Part shown: positions 11,104 to 23,500 of the stretch, one piece after another
Layout: the number at the start of each line of letters is the position of its first letter
Numbering within the stretch: position 1 is the first letter of the stretch
From: Klebsormidium nitens
Lineage: Eukaryota; Streptophyta; Klebsormidiophyceae; Klebsormidiales; Klebsormidiaceae
DNA length: 64,000 nucleotides
Assembly (NCBI GenBank): GCA_000708835.1
Contig: DF236965.1
Coordinates: forward strand, 66,700 to 130,699
Direction: 5' to 3'
The notes under the pieces: model-generated
Databases searched by the model: none
What the model saw: only the letters and a program-made list of their open reading frames with translations
What the model was told of the DNA's origin: nothing
Translations under genes and position numbers: made by a program

Positions 11104-13120
11104 ATGGCTTCCGCAGAAGGGGCCCCCGGCGGGCAGCCCCAGGCCAGTTCGAGAAACCCACCAGAGGGGAAGTGTGTCCTGTGCGCGCTCGAAAATTCCC
11201 TGCCTTCGACGCGCGCGCTGCAGTTCGTGCTGGAGAAGCTGGTGCGCGCGGAGCAGGGGGACAAGCTCGTCCTGTTCGAGGCGGCCAAAGCAGTAGACCG
11301 TAAGATAACCTTCTGCCACGTGCCACGAATTTAACAAATTGGTTGAAAAGAACGAAGAAGCTCGTGGACTTTTCTGGGCATTGTTTACTTACATGGGCTG
11401 CCGCTCTTTGATTGCAGCGGATAGCTGACACGCTGCGGACTCATCGTCATGTGCAGATACCAAGCTCTCGTACTGAGCTGGAAGCTTCTGGAGTCGTGAT
11501 CAGTCTTTGTTGAAAGTCTTTTAAAACAATCAGTTCATCTTTGTAATGGTTCACATCTTTGACTCCAGGCTTAGTCTCAGTTTGTGCGGATGGTCGTGAG
11601 CGGGTAATGCAAGTTCGATACTTCCGTACGCGCCTACTGATTTCGCCTCGCCTTCGCATGCGCCAAAACATTCGATCGAAGCTGGCTTTTTGTCTCCGAC
11701 GTCTCTTCGTGCGCAAGTTTCTTGGCGATTGCGGAGAAGGAAGGGCATTGCAAATATGTAACTGTGCAGGACTTTCTTTCCCCCTCTTCATTTGGCTCAT
11801 CTGAAGGCCACCAAGGAGGCAAGAGACCTTTCCAACAAGCCACGTTGTGCGAATCCAGGGATTTTTCGGCCGACATATCCGGTTTCTCCGCAGATCACGA
11901 CGACCCCGCAACTGCCTTCAAGTCCGACCCCGAGTTGTGCCTGCAACAGGAGCACCTCGAGCGGCAGTGCCGGAGCTACCTGGAGAACTTGCGGGAAGGC
12001 CTCGGCAAGGCAAGTGGCAGACCTCGGCAATTGGTCCCCTGACGGACAGAATTATCTTCCTTTTGTAGCGACAACGAATCAGCTTGAATCAAGAAGGATT
12101 TTCCACGTGTGTCCGTCTTGTTTGCAGATTTAGCTCCCCGAAAGTGCCCTGTAATTCTTGGATACGAGCAAGAAAACCCGCTGGGATTGAATTGCGTTTA
12201 GAACTGATCTTCGGACAGGAGTTATCCTACCCGGTTTCGGAAGGGCAACATGCAAAGCTTCGGACGTGGTCCCCAGTGCATTAACCCGACTGGCGCCGTC
12301 TGACATGTTTTCTCTTCAGGGACTTTGCAGAGCCTCCTGTTCACAGGCTTGAGAATCAACCCACAAGAATACCTTGCTGAATGAACGGAAGACATGGCAG
12401 TGGGCAAAGCTTGCTCTGGAACCGTCTCTTGAACGGGCTTTCCGCCCTGCAGATCACGACCGAAGTGGTGGTCCAGAAAGGCGACCCCCGGCAGCTGATC
12501 CCCGACTACGTTGCCGAGCACGAGGTGGACATGGTCGTGGTCGGGGCGCGAGGCCTGGGCAAGTACAAGAGGTGCGCCAAACATCTGTCCTTGTAAAAGG
12601 TGGAAAAGTTGCGTGAAAGGAAGATGCAGAACTGTATCTCGTGGCCGTCCTCTGTGCAGTGCAGTCATAAACCAATGGGCGGAATGGGCGAGAGCGGAGG
12701 GCAAGTTTCTGAGAAGTTTTCTCGGTTGTCCGTCAGTTCCGAAAACGGTAGGACGCTTTGGGCTGTTGTATGGGTTGGAAAAGCAGCGCAGCAGTCGCCG
12801 TCCGATTACGCTAGACTACAGCTACAAATCCTCGAAGAGAATCGTTTTCGTCAGACCACCGTTTGTTTCTGGCTTCTCTTGCAGCAGTGGGCGCAGCCTT
12901 TTGCTTACGAACGAGGCAATGGGAAGTTGAGTGACGCTCTCGCGTGCTTCGTCCGTTCTGATTCTCGCCGTGCAACTCCACTTGCAGCCTCATACTCGGC
13001 AGCGTAAGCGCGCACCTGGTGAGGCCCTGCCCGGTGCCCGTTCTGGTCGTCCCCAGTAATCCCAAGAACCAAAAGGACCGACGTCCGGACGCTTCAAAGC
13101 CGCCGACCTCAGATACGTAG
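11104..13120 (+). CDS. Universal stress protein (UspA domain)
   Basis: A small soluble nucleotide-binding protein of the universal stress protein A family. Exons: 11104-11299, 11894-12009, 12453-12571, 12988-13120 (TAG), which join in frame to about 187 residues. The first exon gives strand 1 (KCVLCALENS) and strand 2 (DKLVLFEAAK). The third gives TEVVVQKGDPRQLI and VDMVVVGARGLGKYKR. The last gives LILGSVSAHLVRPCPVPVLVV. The ATP-binding pattern G-2x-G-9x-G-S is complete (GARG, nine residues, GS) but is assembled only across the last intron. Strand 1 lacks the usual Asp, having ALENS where many family members have a D-x-S. Intron 2 appears to use a GC donor (AAG/gcaagt at 12010). The ATG at 11104 is the first in frame before the domain, so the start is likely but not proven. 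The physiological role cannot be read from sequence. Confidence 0.85.
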
Positions 13121-14570
13121 CAGCGCACCACTTAGTCCGGCTTCTACAGTGTACGAAGTTCGAAGCAGGCTGGACATTTGTCGTCACTATTCCTGAATAG
13201 CGGCGCTGGCAAGAATGCGTGGTCTCTCAGCCGAAGTCAGGCAGGCTGAGATGAACGGGGAAAACATGTATGTGGGAGAACCGTACGTTCTCTCGTCAGG
13301 AGACGTAAGCTAGAAAGGTACGATCGGACAAAAAGTCGAACGGCTCTGTGAGTCTTTCCATAGATATCGGTGTTAGAGGTTGTACTGCTTGTAGTCGCAA
13401 CTATAGGCAAGCGAAACCCATGGTCTCTTTTATTCCGGCAATTAGCTGGCGAATCAAAGCGCTTGCAACTAAGCTGTCGGTACAGTACTACGCCCTATGC
13501 TGGCAGTTGGTACGTGCCGAAGTAGAACGTGGCTTCCGAACTCGAACTTGAATTCATAAGCCGATAAGCCCTTGCGGATTAGGTCTTAAGCGGCAGTCGA
13601 TCTACTGGTCGACCACTTGCTTGAGCGCTAGTAATACATCGACGTATATAACTGAAGCGCAGCTAGCGCACTTTTCAGTGCTTTCCGCCCGTCGACCACT
13701 TGCTATCCAAGCGCCCGGCCGAGGGCGCTCTAGAGCTGGTATGCCGTTGGGAGTGCCATTCATGATATCGCTATACATAGCTACTTGAAGCGATAGGGAA
13801 GGAAGTGAGGCGATGTCGGAGTGCGGGAAACTCAGCGACGGACATTGAGGCATCAGGCTCTCATGCGGTGGGATCTCAAGTTCACGCATGACGATCTACT
13901 TTATATTAGATCAGCAATGCCCCTTTGTCCAGTTTGTCCAGAACATCGACCAGCGCGGTATCAGCTAAGAAGATCCAAGAAAGGAACGAAATTTTGCAGC
14001 GCAGACGACAGTGCAGAATCATACCGTCGTTTCTATCACACCTTGCTCCTCACGCTGTACTGATCGTCCTGTTCACCCCTGTTCACGCCTTTTCACAAGA
14101 AATTCCGTGGTCCCAGGCTCCACAAACTGCTGATGGGCTCGCAGCTCTAGTTATCCTCTACTTACCGAGTCGCTAATTTGCCAATAACAACTTCCTCGCT
14201 TTGGCAGCATCCACATCGTTGATCCTTGATCCGACGGTGAGAGCGTCTACTCAAAGCGAATTGCCAGGTTCTGTGCGCTGGTAGACTCGTACCGTCCGAT
14301 TGACATATTTATCATCCTACCGTTAAAGTTCATTAAAGCAACCCCCTGCGCGCGGGCGCAGCTCCCTTGATCAGCATGCTTGGCACCACTGGGCCTAGAA
14401 AGTATTTTGGCTTTGGCCGCTTTGCTCTTTTCTTTGTCCTTGGATCCAATTTCGCACAGCTTTCATATCAAAGAAGAGAAAGGTGGTGGAGCATTCAGCT
14501 GTCCCAGGATTCCACTGATTGCTTAAATTGGAACGCAGGCTTGGCGCCATCCATCCCTAATTCAGTCACC
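13121..14570. other. Intergenic region upstream of CCT4
   Basis: No supported exon. A 14-base direct repeat (GTCGACCACTTGCT) occurs near 13609 and 13691. The last 200 bases before 14571 are probably CCT4 5' leader: an upstream ATG at 14376 opens a short frame that does not fuse with the CCT4 frame. Confidence 0.55.
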
Positions 14571-17500
14571 ATGCCGGGTGCTGCATCTCACGCGGGTGCC
14601 AAGGCGGAACGCTATATTGATAACAAGAGGAAAGATGATGTTCGGACAATGAACATGGTGGCTGCAAAAGCCGTCGCAGATGCAGTGAGGACAAGCTTGG
14701 GGCCACGGGGTATGGATAAGATGCTCACGACTGCAAATGGAGAAGTTATCATCACCAATGACGGTGCCACAATTTTGCAGAAGGTCAGCTGCAATCTGCC
14801 TTCCTTGAGACTCTGCATTTTCAGGCCAGGGAAATTTTACAGGTGGTTGTGGAACCAAAACTGACTGATCTGCCGTGGGGTCAGAAGTGGTGTGGTTCCG
14901 GAGTTCTGCAATTGCTGGAGCAGCTTCCTTGTTTCCTCTGATCAAGAATTTGGTCAGTGCAAATGCATCAGACAATCTCAGCAGGATTGCTTTGATTCAA
15001 TTGCAGATGGACGTGACGCAGCCAGCTGCAAAGATGTTTGTGGAGCTCTCAAAGTCGCAGGATGTGGTGGCTGGTGATGGAACGACCTCAGGTAAGGATA
15101 TGATTCACCGCCGTTGAAATGTCAGGCCCGCTAAAGTTTTACATCAAAACGGGCAGCTAATAAGGTTTCACTTGTGGGATCCGGGAGCGAGTCACTTGCA
15201 CATTTTGCTCCGTGCCTTTCAAGGTTTGAAGGACTAAGCTGATGGATGTCATCCTGGGCCTTTAGCGTAAAGGATCCATAAGTCGCTGAACTACCACCTT
15301 TTTCTGCCTAAGTTACACGAATGAGAAAGCTGATAGCTGTTGTATAACTTGAATCATCGTTATATGGCAGTGGTCGTCCTGGCGGGTGCACTTCTGAGAC
15401 AGAGCCTCAACCTACTTGCGAAGGGAGTCCATCCCACTGTGATCTCGGAAGCTCTTCACAAAGCGTCCGATAAAGCAGTAGAGGTAAGCAGCTTCAACGC
15501 GTATCCGTTTCTGATGGCCGCGGCGAGTGATGTTGATTTTAGACAAGCTTGGTGGGCCCTGCCAGTGATGTTGTTTGTACACAAGCTTCACACGCCCTCT
15601 GTTGCTCCATAGGATTGCTCCAAGTTGCAATTGAGTAATAGGAAGGGGTGTGCCCATCTCTGGTACATGAAAAGCGTAGAGAGTCTTGAACGCCAGCACT
15701 CTGATTCCTATAAGTCGATTTTGCAGGTGCTCACCAACATGGCAACCCCTGTCAAGCTGAGCGACAAGGAAACACTGGTCCGGAGTGCAACAACTTCTCT
15801 TGGGAGCAAAGTAAGCACTTCTGATTTGATATGAGCAGCACTATATCAGCTGTAGTAGTAGAGGTCACCTCGGCATTTGATTGTATGGTTTGATTGTATG
15901 GGTAGTCGCATAGGTAGCTGGGTGTCCTTCTGAGACTGCCGCACGACTCCCCTGCAAGCATTCTCAATGAAACCTTCGTTATGACAGTTTGAGTCACTTT
16001 ACAGGTCCTTGTTTCTGATTTGAATGTGTTATTCGCAGGTGGTCAGTCAATATTCTTCTCTACTGGCACCAATCGCGGTAGAATCTGTTCTGAGCGTCAT
16101 CGATCCTGCACGTCCGGATAGAGTGGACCTTCGGGACATCAAGATGGTCAAGAAGCTGGGGGGGACGGTGAGCGTTGCCTGCTGCTTAGCCGCTCGCTCA
16201 TTCAACACCTTTGCTTGTAGACTCTGGTTAACAACTGGTTAACAATGGTTGTCGGGCTGCCATCCGAAGCTGCTTGCGCATCCGCATAAAGTAGAAAGGA
16301 AGGTCCAAGGTTAGCCCAGAAACGACCTGGCTCGGAGATAGCATCAAGAGCTTCTGTGCTTATCAATGTACTTCACCATTTCTAAGTGCTGCATCCTCGC
16401 GCATTAGCTGTTTGAGAACAAAGTTAGGCTGTCCAGTACCCAAGGTCTCCTCTCTAGGCTTCTTCCGGTTTCAGCCCCCTGACATTCTCGCCGTGTGGGC
16501 AGATCGACGATACTGAGCTTATCGACGGCCTGGTGTTCGATCAGAAGGCTAGCCGGTCTGCTGGGGGCCCAACGAGGGTGGAAAACGCCAAGATCGGCCT
16601 CATACAGTTCCAGATCTCGCCACCAAAGACGGACATTGAGCAGAACGTCATCGTCTCCGACTACACGCAGGTAGCCTACGGTGTCTCTTCACTCTGAGTA
16701 TGCTTCAATAGGTTTGAGGTCTGAGTGCATAACATAGGATTCAAACTGGGCAGCGCAGTGGATGATTCAATTGACTGGCTTCCTACATCTGAACTGCACT
16801 GGAATGCGTTGGATTTGAAAATTGCCAACGTTTTTTAAAGTCCCTACGTTTCTGGTTGTTTGGTCCTCCGGGATCCTCATTGTCTACGAACGATTGAGCC
16901 GCCAGGGTGGAGGTCGCCAAGCTCTTTCAACATGTTCAAAGCTTGCCTTGGCATGTTTCAAACGTTTGCAATCTCATCTGCAGATGGATCGGATCCTGAA
17001 GGAGGAGAGGAACTACATCTTGTCGATGATCAAGAAGATCCGGGCCACGGGCTGCAACGTCCTCCTCATCCAGAAAAGCATCCTGAGAGATGCCGTCACG
17101 GACCTCTCCCTCCATTATCTAGCAAAGGCCAAGATCCTTGTCGTCAAGGTGAGACACTTTGACGTTCTGCAAAATGTGTCAAGGTACATTCCCACAGATG
17201 AAATTTGATGCGGCGCTAGGCTTGGAAGTTTACTTGATCGCAAAGCAAGTGCTGAGAATTCTCAGTCATGTCTTAGTTGCGTTTGCTGTTGATTCAGGAC
17301 GTAGAGCGCGACGACATTGAGTTCATCAGCAAGACGCTGCACTGCCTGCCCATCTCGAACATCGACCACTTCCGTGGGGAGAAGCTGGGGCATGCGGACC
17401 TGGTCGAAGAGGTCCACGTGGGGAGTGGCAAGGTGAGCGAGCTGGTCTGTTAAAGGAGCGTAGTACAGGAAGTCCATTTCTTTCACTCCACGTTTCCTGG

Positions 17501-19043
17501 GACCCAGATTGGTTGCACTACTTTTTCAGTCCGTCCGAAATCATTGGCAAATCATTTCAGTGCGCGTTTCCGAGCTTGAGAATGTTTCACCAGGTGAACA
17601 ATTCCTTTTCCAAGGCTATCAATGAGGAAGCCGCAGCTCAAGAAAGCGTTCTGGCGGCCCGTACTATGTCTAGCACCACAGGCCTTTTCAGGAACTGCTT
17701 CTTCTGACTTTCATAACATGTTTGCGATGCACCTTCTTTGTCATCACCGACTCTTGGATCTTCTTTGTGCAGATTGTGAAGGTCACGGGCATCAAGGACA
17801 AAGGGCAGACTTCGTCGATTGTCGTACGGGGATCGAACCAGCTGGTAAGGCCACCTAGCTTGGTGATGGATTTGCCTCCCTCTGAAGGAGCCATGCACTT
17901 TAGCTAGCCTAAAAGCAGGTGGCGTCAGCAAGCGGCTTTCGTTTCCAAGTACTCGAGCTTTATCAGCAGTTTTGTCGTGATTGCGGGGTGCACATGGGCA
18001 GGCTTCAGATAGTCAAAGGTTCAAGTCTTGAGGTCGTTTTGCAATCCTCCTGTCATGTGATCTGCAATTCTGCCTGCAAACGAGCTGACACGGATCTGTA
18101 ACCTTTTGTAAGACCGTTCTGTTGAAGAGGACCGTTGCCCAAGCTTGTTGCTTGGCCCAGCGACTAGAAGCATTGACTTGGATTATGACTTTTCTGACGC
18201 GCTCTCAATCTGGTTGCTTCCTTCTTGCAGGTGCTCGACGAGGCGGAACGCAGCCTGCACGACGCGCAGTGCGTGGTCCGGTGTCTGGTGCAGAAGCCGT
18301 TCCTGATTGCTGGAGGCGGCGCCCCGGAGATCGAGGTGTCTCGTCAGCTGGGGTCGTGGGCAAAGACGCTGCTCGGGATGGAGAGCTACTGCATCAAGGC
18401 ATTCGCAGAGGCAATGGAGGTGAGTTTTGACAAGGGCACTTCTGCAAGCCAGAACTGGGACATCTTTGGTTGGATGCTTAGCAAGCTTGACGTCCTAGCT
18501 CGTTCATTATCTTTTAGGGTGCAGGAGCATCATTGGAAGGACCGCCTCAAGTATGCGTAAAGTGGCGATCCGGTCGTTGCCGAATTCACCCGACTGTAGC
18601 ACAAACCTCGAAGTGGATGTCCGAAGTTGTTTTACAGAAACCGCACCTCCGTTTGTAACCGTGCCGTAAACATACATCTTGAGACCTGTAGCAGCTTCTG
18701 CAGATCAGTCACGCCGCAGATGACGCGAGTGTCGTCGATCCAGAATACGTTTTGCAGCGGGCTCTGTCTCAAGCCTGCTTGACCTCGCTCGTGAATGCAG
18801 ATTATCCCATACACTCTGGCGGAGAACGCCGGCCTCAACCCCATCCAAATTGTGACCGAGCTTCGGAACCGGCACGCGAACGGGGAGATCAACACGGGCA
18901 TCAACGTTAGGAAAGGGGTGGTGACCAACATCTTAGACGAGAAGGTGGTGCAGCCGCTGCTGGTCAGCACCAGCGCCATCTCTCTGGCGGCAGAGTGCGT
19001 CAGGATGATTCTGAAGATCGATGACATCGTTCTTGTCAGGTAA
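14571..19043 (+). CDS. CCT4: T-complex protein 1 subunit delta (CCT4 chaperonin)
   Basis: One of eight subunits of the cytosolic chaperonin TRiC/CCT, which folds actin, tubulin and other proteins using ATP. Exons: 14571-14783, 15007-15091, 15371-15483, 15727-15810, 16039-16167, 16503-16670, 16984-17148, 17298-17432, 17773-17844, 18231-18419, 18801-19043 (TAA). They sum to 1596 bases, or 531 residues, the normal family length. Visible motifs are LGPRGMDKM and NDGATILQK near the N terminus, the nucleotide-binding GDGTTS followed by [26 protein letters not shown] before the apical domain, [13 protein letters not shown], and the C-terminal equatorial segment ending [11 protein letters not shown]. 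The start ATG (context CAGTCACCATGCC) is the usual family start. Subunit identity rests on the delta-type sequence between the signatures (for example [12 protein letters not shown] and [14 protein letters not shown]). Nothing is broken or missing. Confidence 0.95.
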
Positions 19044-20521
19044 TCTGGCCTGACGGGGCGGAGAGTACACATGCTGCCGGCCGACGAGCGCGATCAATCC
19101 TTAATGTTGGTTAAGGTTTAGTCAACAGATCCGCTCTTCCCATACTCGCTTGTGAAAGCATTTCGTTCCACGCTGAGCTGTGCTGCGATGCGCTCAGATG
19201 TAAGAATTTGCCGGGGTCGATATCTTTTGTTGCATCTATGTTGACTTGCATGTGTACTTAGCCTGCGCCGGGGCCTGATGAGTCACATGGACGAGGGCGG
19301 CTGCTGCAAATGTTTCTATAATCCTATCGTGCTATCTTTCATGAAAAATTGACGATTGCGCACTTCGACAATCTCGGCGGTTCATGTGCATGTATTCGTA
19401 CAATGATTCTAGTGTACACACACACGTACTGATGCGTGTGCTCATATGCATGCATTGAATTATATCATGCCACGTGACGTATATATGCACATTAAGTCTT
19501 GCCACCGGCACGTAGCATGTGGATCAAGTTCTGGAATCTGGTAGCTAGCAAGACGGGAATTGTGCAGGGTTGTCCTCGCATGCAAAAGCATCATTGCATA
19601 CGAGAACGATCCGATCGCAAGCGGCCACTTAAGTGCTGCAGCAGAAATTGTAATTCAAACCGGCCTCATGCCGTCATGCTGACGAAGCGAATGCTTCAAT
19701 TTGAAGTTGTTACATGATATGGGAAATGCAGCTTGCCCAGGCTGATCCTATGTATGCCACCTCAGTACCCAATTGGTGTCGATCACTGAATGCAGCTAAT
19801 CTACCCAACTGAAGCTTTCCACGACTGGCAGTAGGATCTCACCACCGCAACTATAACCTGCTCAACCGCAGGTCCCACTATTTCCAAGCACATTTTCATC
19901 TTCGTATGCACCCTCCCTGTCGCGCGCACAATGCATCGACGCCCTGTGCAACGGCCGCTCTCATATTGCCCTTCCGAAGGGAAACCCGGGGCATATGGCC
20001 TACTTAAGATACCAGTAGTAACACTCTCCAATCGATAAGGCCATAACTGGCCGCCTCTTATATCTGATTTCAAACCGCGACCCGAGCAGAGGCTGCTGGC
20101 GGAGCCACATGAAGGCCGGGGGGTGGCGGCGCCTCAGTATCGACGGCGGTTGCGGCACCTCGGGGTGCGGTAGACTGCGCGAGCTCCACGTGGCGGGCCT
20201 GCGGGGGCCCACGAAGCATGAGCTTTCCCGGCTTGTTGCCTTTCCTGTGGCCTATTCTGTGGCCTATTCTGAGCAAAGTTGGCGACATTCCCGGATTCAT
20301 CAAGGCGTCATCCAGCCCGGAGGATCCGAAACCAGTTCAACGTATCTCAGTGAAGTGTCTCGAATGTGGTTCATTTCAGAAGAGAACGGTAAAGACAACC
20401 GTCCAGACACGATCAGTGTCCACAATCAAATTGAAATCTTGAAACTCTTTTGAAGCGTTCCGGTCCGTCCACGCTTATTCTTCTTGCTTAGGCAGGGCTG
20501 AACGAAAAAGGATCTTCTTGC
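19044..20521. other. Intergenic region between convergent CCT4 and PHT1
   Basis: Contains the 3' ends of two convergent genes. No exon is recognised. A short alternating CA/GT-type tract with overlapping ATGCATGC-like strings lies around 19385-19460. A perfect 12-base tandem duplication (TGTGGCCTATTC twice) is at 20246-20269. Confidence 0.55.
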
Positions 20522-23500
20522 TTAGGCATGGCTAAACAGAGAAGAATCACCGCTCGTCGGACTCACCCCGACCACCCCCGGCGTCTCAAACTCCTCCAGG
20601 CTGCGTCCCTTGGTCTCCGGCACGAAGAAGATGGTGCAGATCAGGCCCAGCCCGTTGGCGATCGTCAGGATCGCCAGCGTGAGCTGCAGGCCGATGCCCG
20701 GCGGGTACGGGTACGCGGCCGCGGCCGACTTGGGTTGGCTCGCGTACAGGAAGCCGAACGCGCCCACGATGGCCCCCGCCTTGCCGCAGGCAGCGGAGAT
20801 TCCGTGGCCAGTGGAGCGGAACCTGCGGAACGGGAACGAGGGTTCGTTGAGTTATGGGGTAAGTTCAAGCGGGTTTTTCGTTTTTACCTTTCGGATGATC
20901 AAGCGCGAAGCCTTTAGCTGACTAGGTGCGTGCTGTCTAGGATGCCCTCTTACGGTTTTGCTACGATCGGTGGGACATCACAAAAGCTTGGCGACGGGAC
21001 TTGAGGTGGAGGAAAGTGGTTCATTAGGCACCTAAGTGCCCGCTTGTATAAACGAGCGGATGCTTTGCAATGGCAAATACAAAGCTTCCCTGTTTCCTGG
21101 ACTCACTTTGCGGGGAAGATCTCGGACGGAATGATGAACGTAGTCGCATTGGGCCCCCAGTTGGCGAAGAAGAACGTCAGCGAATACAGGGCCACGAACG
21201 CGCCTGCCACGTCAACCAAAACAGAAACCGTCAGTTCATGTCGCGTCGAAAAATACCGGCCCGCAAGTTAAGCCCTTAAATCTTCGCCGTTTTCGTCGCT
21301 AAGTGCACGTAAATTCTGATGCAATCCACGACGACGACAATGCAGAACGTGAAAGTGCGCTAGCTCTCCAGAGGCAACGGTCTGAAACTGACGGGAACCC
21401 GTGTAAGCCTTCCTTTGCGTTTCTCCGAATACGCGAGATTCCCGTTTTTGCGGATGCTCAGCACCTATCATCGTCGGCGTCCCATTCGGCGCCCCTGAAC
21501 GTCGCACCCAAGATGTTGCACGGCCAGTATGCGACACGTTACGTTGGAGCTTTACGGGTTTTGACCATATACTAGACTCCCCGCCATTGTTGGAATTATT
21601 GAACTTTCAGTCGAAAAACCTTGGGTGCGAGGTCAAGGAACCCGAACATCTTTGAAATCTTCCCAACGCCCACCTTTCTTCTTGCTGATGCTGGGATAGT
21701 CCGCGGCGAGGATGAGCATAAAGAGCGTCATGAAGAAGAAGCCCATCAGCTGCACCGTCTTGCGGCCCAGCCAGTCCACCGTCGCCACCGTGAAGTAGTA
21801 CCCGGGGATCGTTGACCATAGCGCCACCAGAGCCTGCGCGCGCGCAAAAGATGTCGTCAGCGCGCGCACAAAGATGTAAAACAACCAGTCACGGTGAAGT
21901 AAAACCAGGGGATCGTCGACCACAGAGCCACCAAGGCCTGCGCGCGCGCAGCAATCCCATCAGCGCGCGCACGGGGTGTGCTCGTCATGGGAGTACGATG
22001 TCCGAGCACCTTTCTGGAAACGAGTGCACAGAAAATCACGGGCTCAAGGGAGAGTGCGATCCTAAATGTTCCGGTTGACAGGAAGGAGGGCAGCATGGAA
22101 AAAGCTCCGCCCGAGCATGTAAGATCGACGAGTGCAATATCCGGAAGGCAACGTGGACTTTCCGCCCGTCAGAATTTGCAGTAAGACATACACGTTTCTT
22201 GCACAAAGGAGAATCTTGAATGACGTTGGCAAGTCTGAGGTTGGTCTTGCGTTTGCTTTTGAGGCAGCGGTCACCTGCGCGCGCGCGAGCTTGTAGGTCT
22301 CCTGCAGCGCGCTCATGGTGGTCGCGGGCGGCAGCCAGCCGATGACGGTGAAGACCTGCGTCTGGAACAGGTTCTGGCTGTAGAACGCGATGTCCAGGAA
22401 GAACCACGTGGACGACGTGCCGAAAAGCTGCATCGCAGGAGCGCAATCATTATGACTGTCAAGGGTGAGAGGATAAGACAAAAGAGAAGTTCAAATAGGA
22501 TACGCAAGGGAGTACGTTGAGAGATTGGAGCTCGCAAACGTTGACATAGTCGAACTTCCTACTTCAGTGGGGGTCCTCGAGATCTGCCAGCTCCTCTTCA
22601 AAAAAGGAGGCGTTTACCCAAACTGGACTGGACTCTCTTCGCACAAACCTTGGAAGCATTCCCGTGCGGTGAAGCCTCGCGGTACCAGGCGATTGAAGGC
22701 GTCATGCAAATCTGTTCCAAAGGCAAACGGGCTTAATGATGCCAACCCGTATTCTGATAAGAGGTATTCTGCGTAGCTTCAGCAATCAAAAACTTCTTGA
22801 AGTCGCGTAATGATCAAAAGAAGGACCATCCAAAATCCCTCGAGCGTCCTAAGAACCGAATACTGCGGTTGCCGGTTCTTGGCAACACGAACGGTTTCAG
22901 TGGCGCGTTTTGGTCAAGAAGACTTGTTTTCCTAGTTGACACGTAATACGAAAGGCTGCGCCCAGGGGCCTAACTGGACCAATGGCGGGAAAATTACAGT
23001 CATCGCCTTCGGCTGACGCACGGCGGACTCACGTATCTGCCGTAGTGCCGCAGGAACCAGCCCCAGTTCTGTTCGTCGAAGGGGACAATCTTGGGCGACC
23101 GCCAGCCGCGCTTGAAGTCCGCCCACGCCTGCTTCTGGCGGCGACGCATCCGCTTCCACCAGCCCTCCTTCTTGCTCTCTACGGCATGTCCGTGGTCGCC
23201 GTTAAAATCCAGCGGGCCGTTCGGAACTGCGGCCGCGGCCGCGGCCGCGACGCTAGCGTCGATCCTGTCGGCGTCGCGCTGGATGCGCGCGTCGGCCTCC
23301 GTGAACTGGGTCTTGAGAACCTTGCTCATGTCCACCGCGGTTTTCGCCGCGTTCTGCGCAGGAATCGACGGGCAGGAGCTTCCTAGGTGTAGGAATCTGA
23401 GGTTGAGGGACTCGCTCGGGCCCCTTAACCGCGCACCAAAGATGTTGTTCGATACTTCCGACAATGGCGTCGAAAAAAGTATCTCGTCGTAATACGTAAG

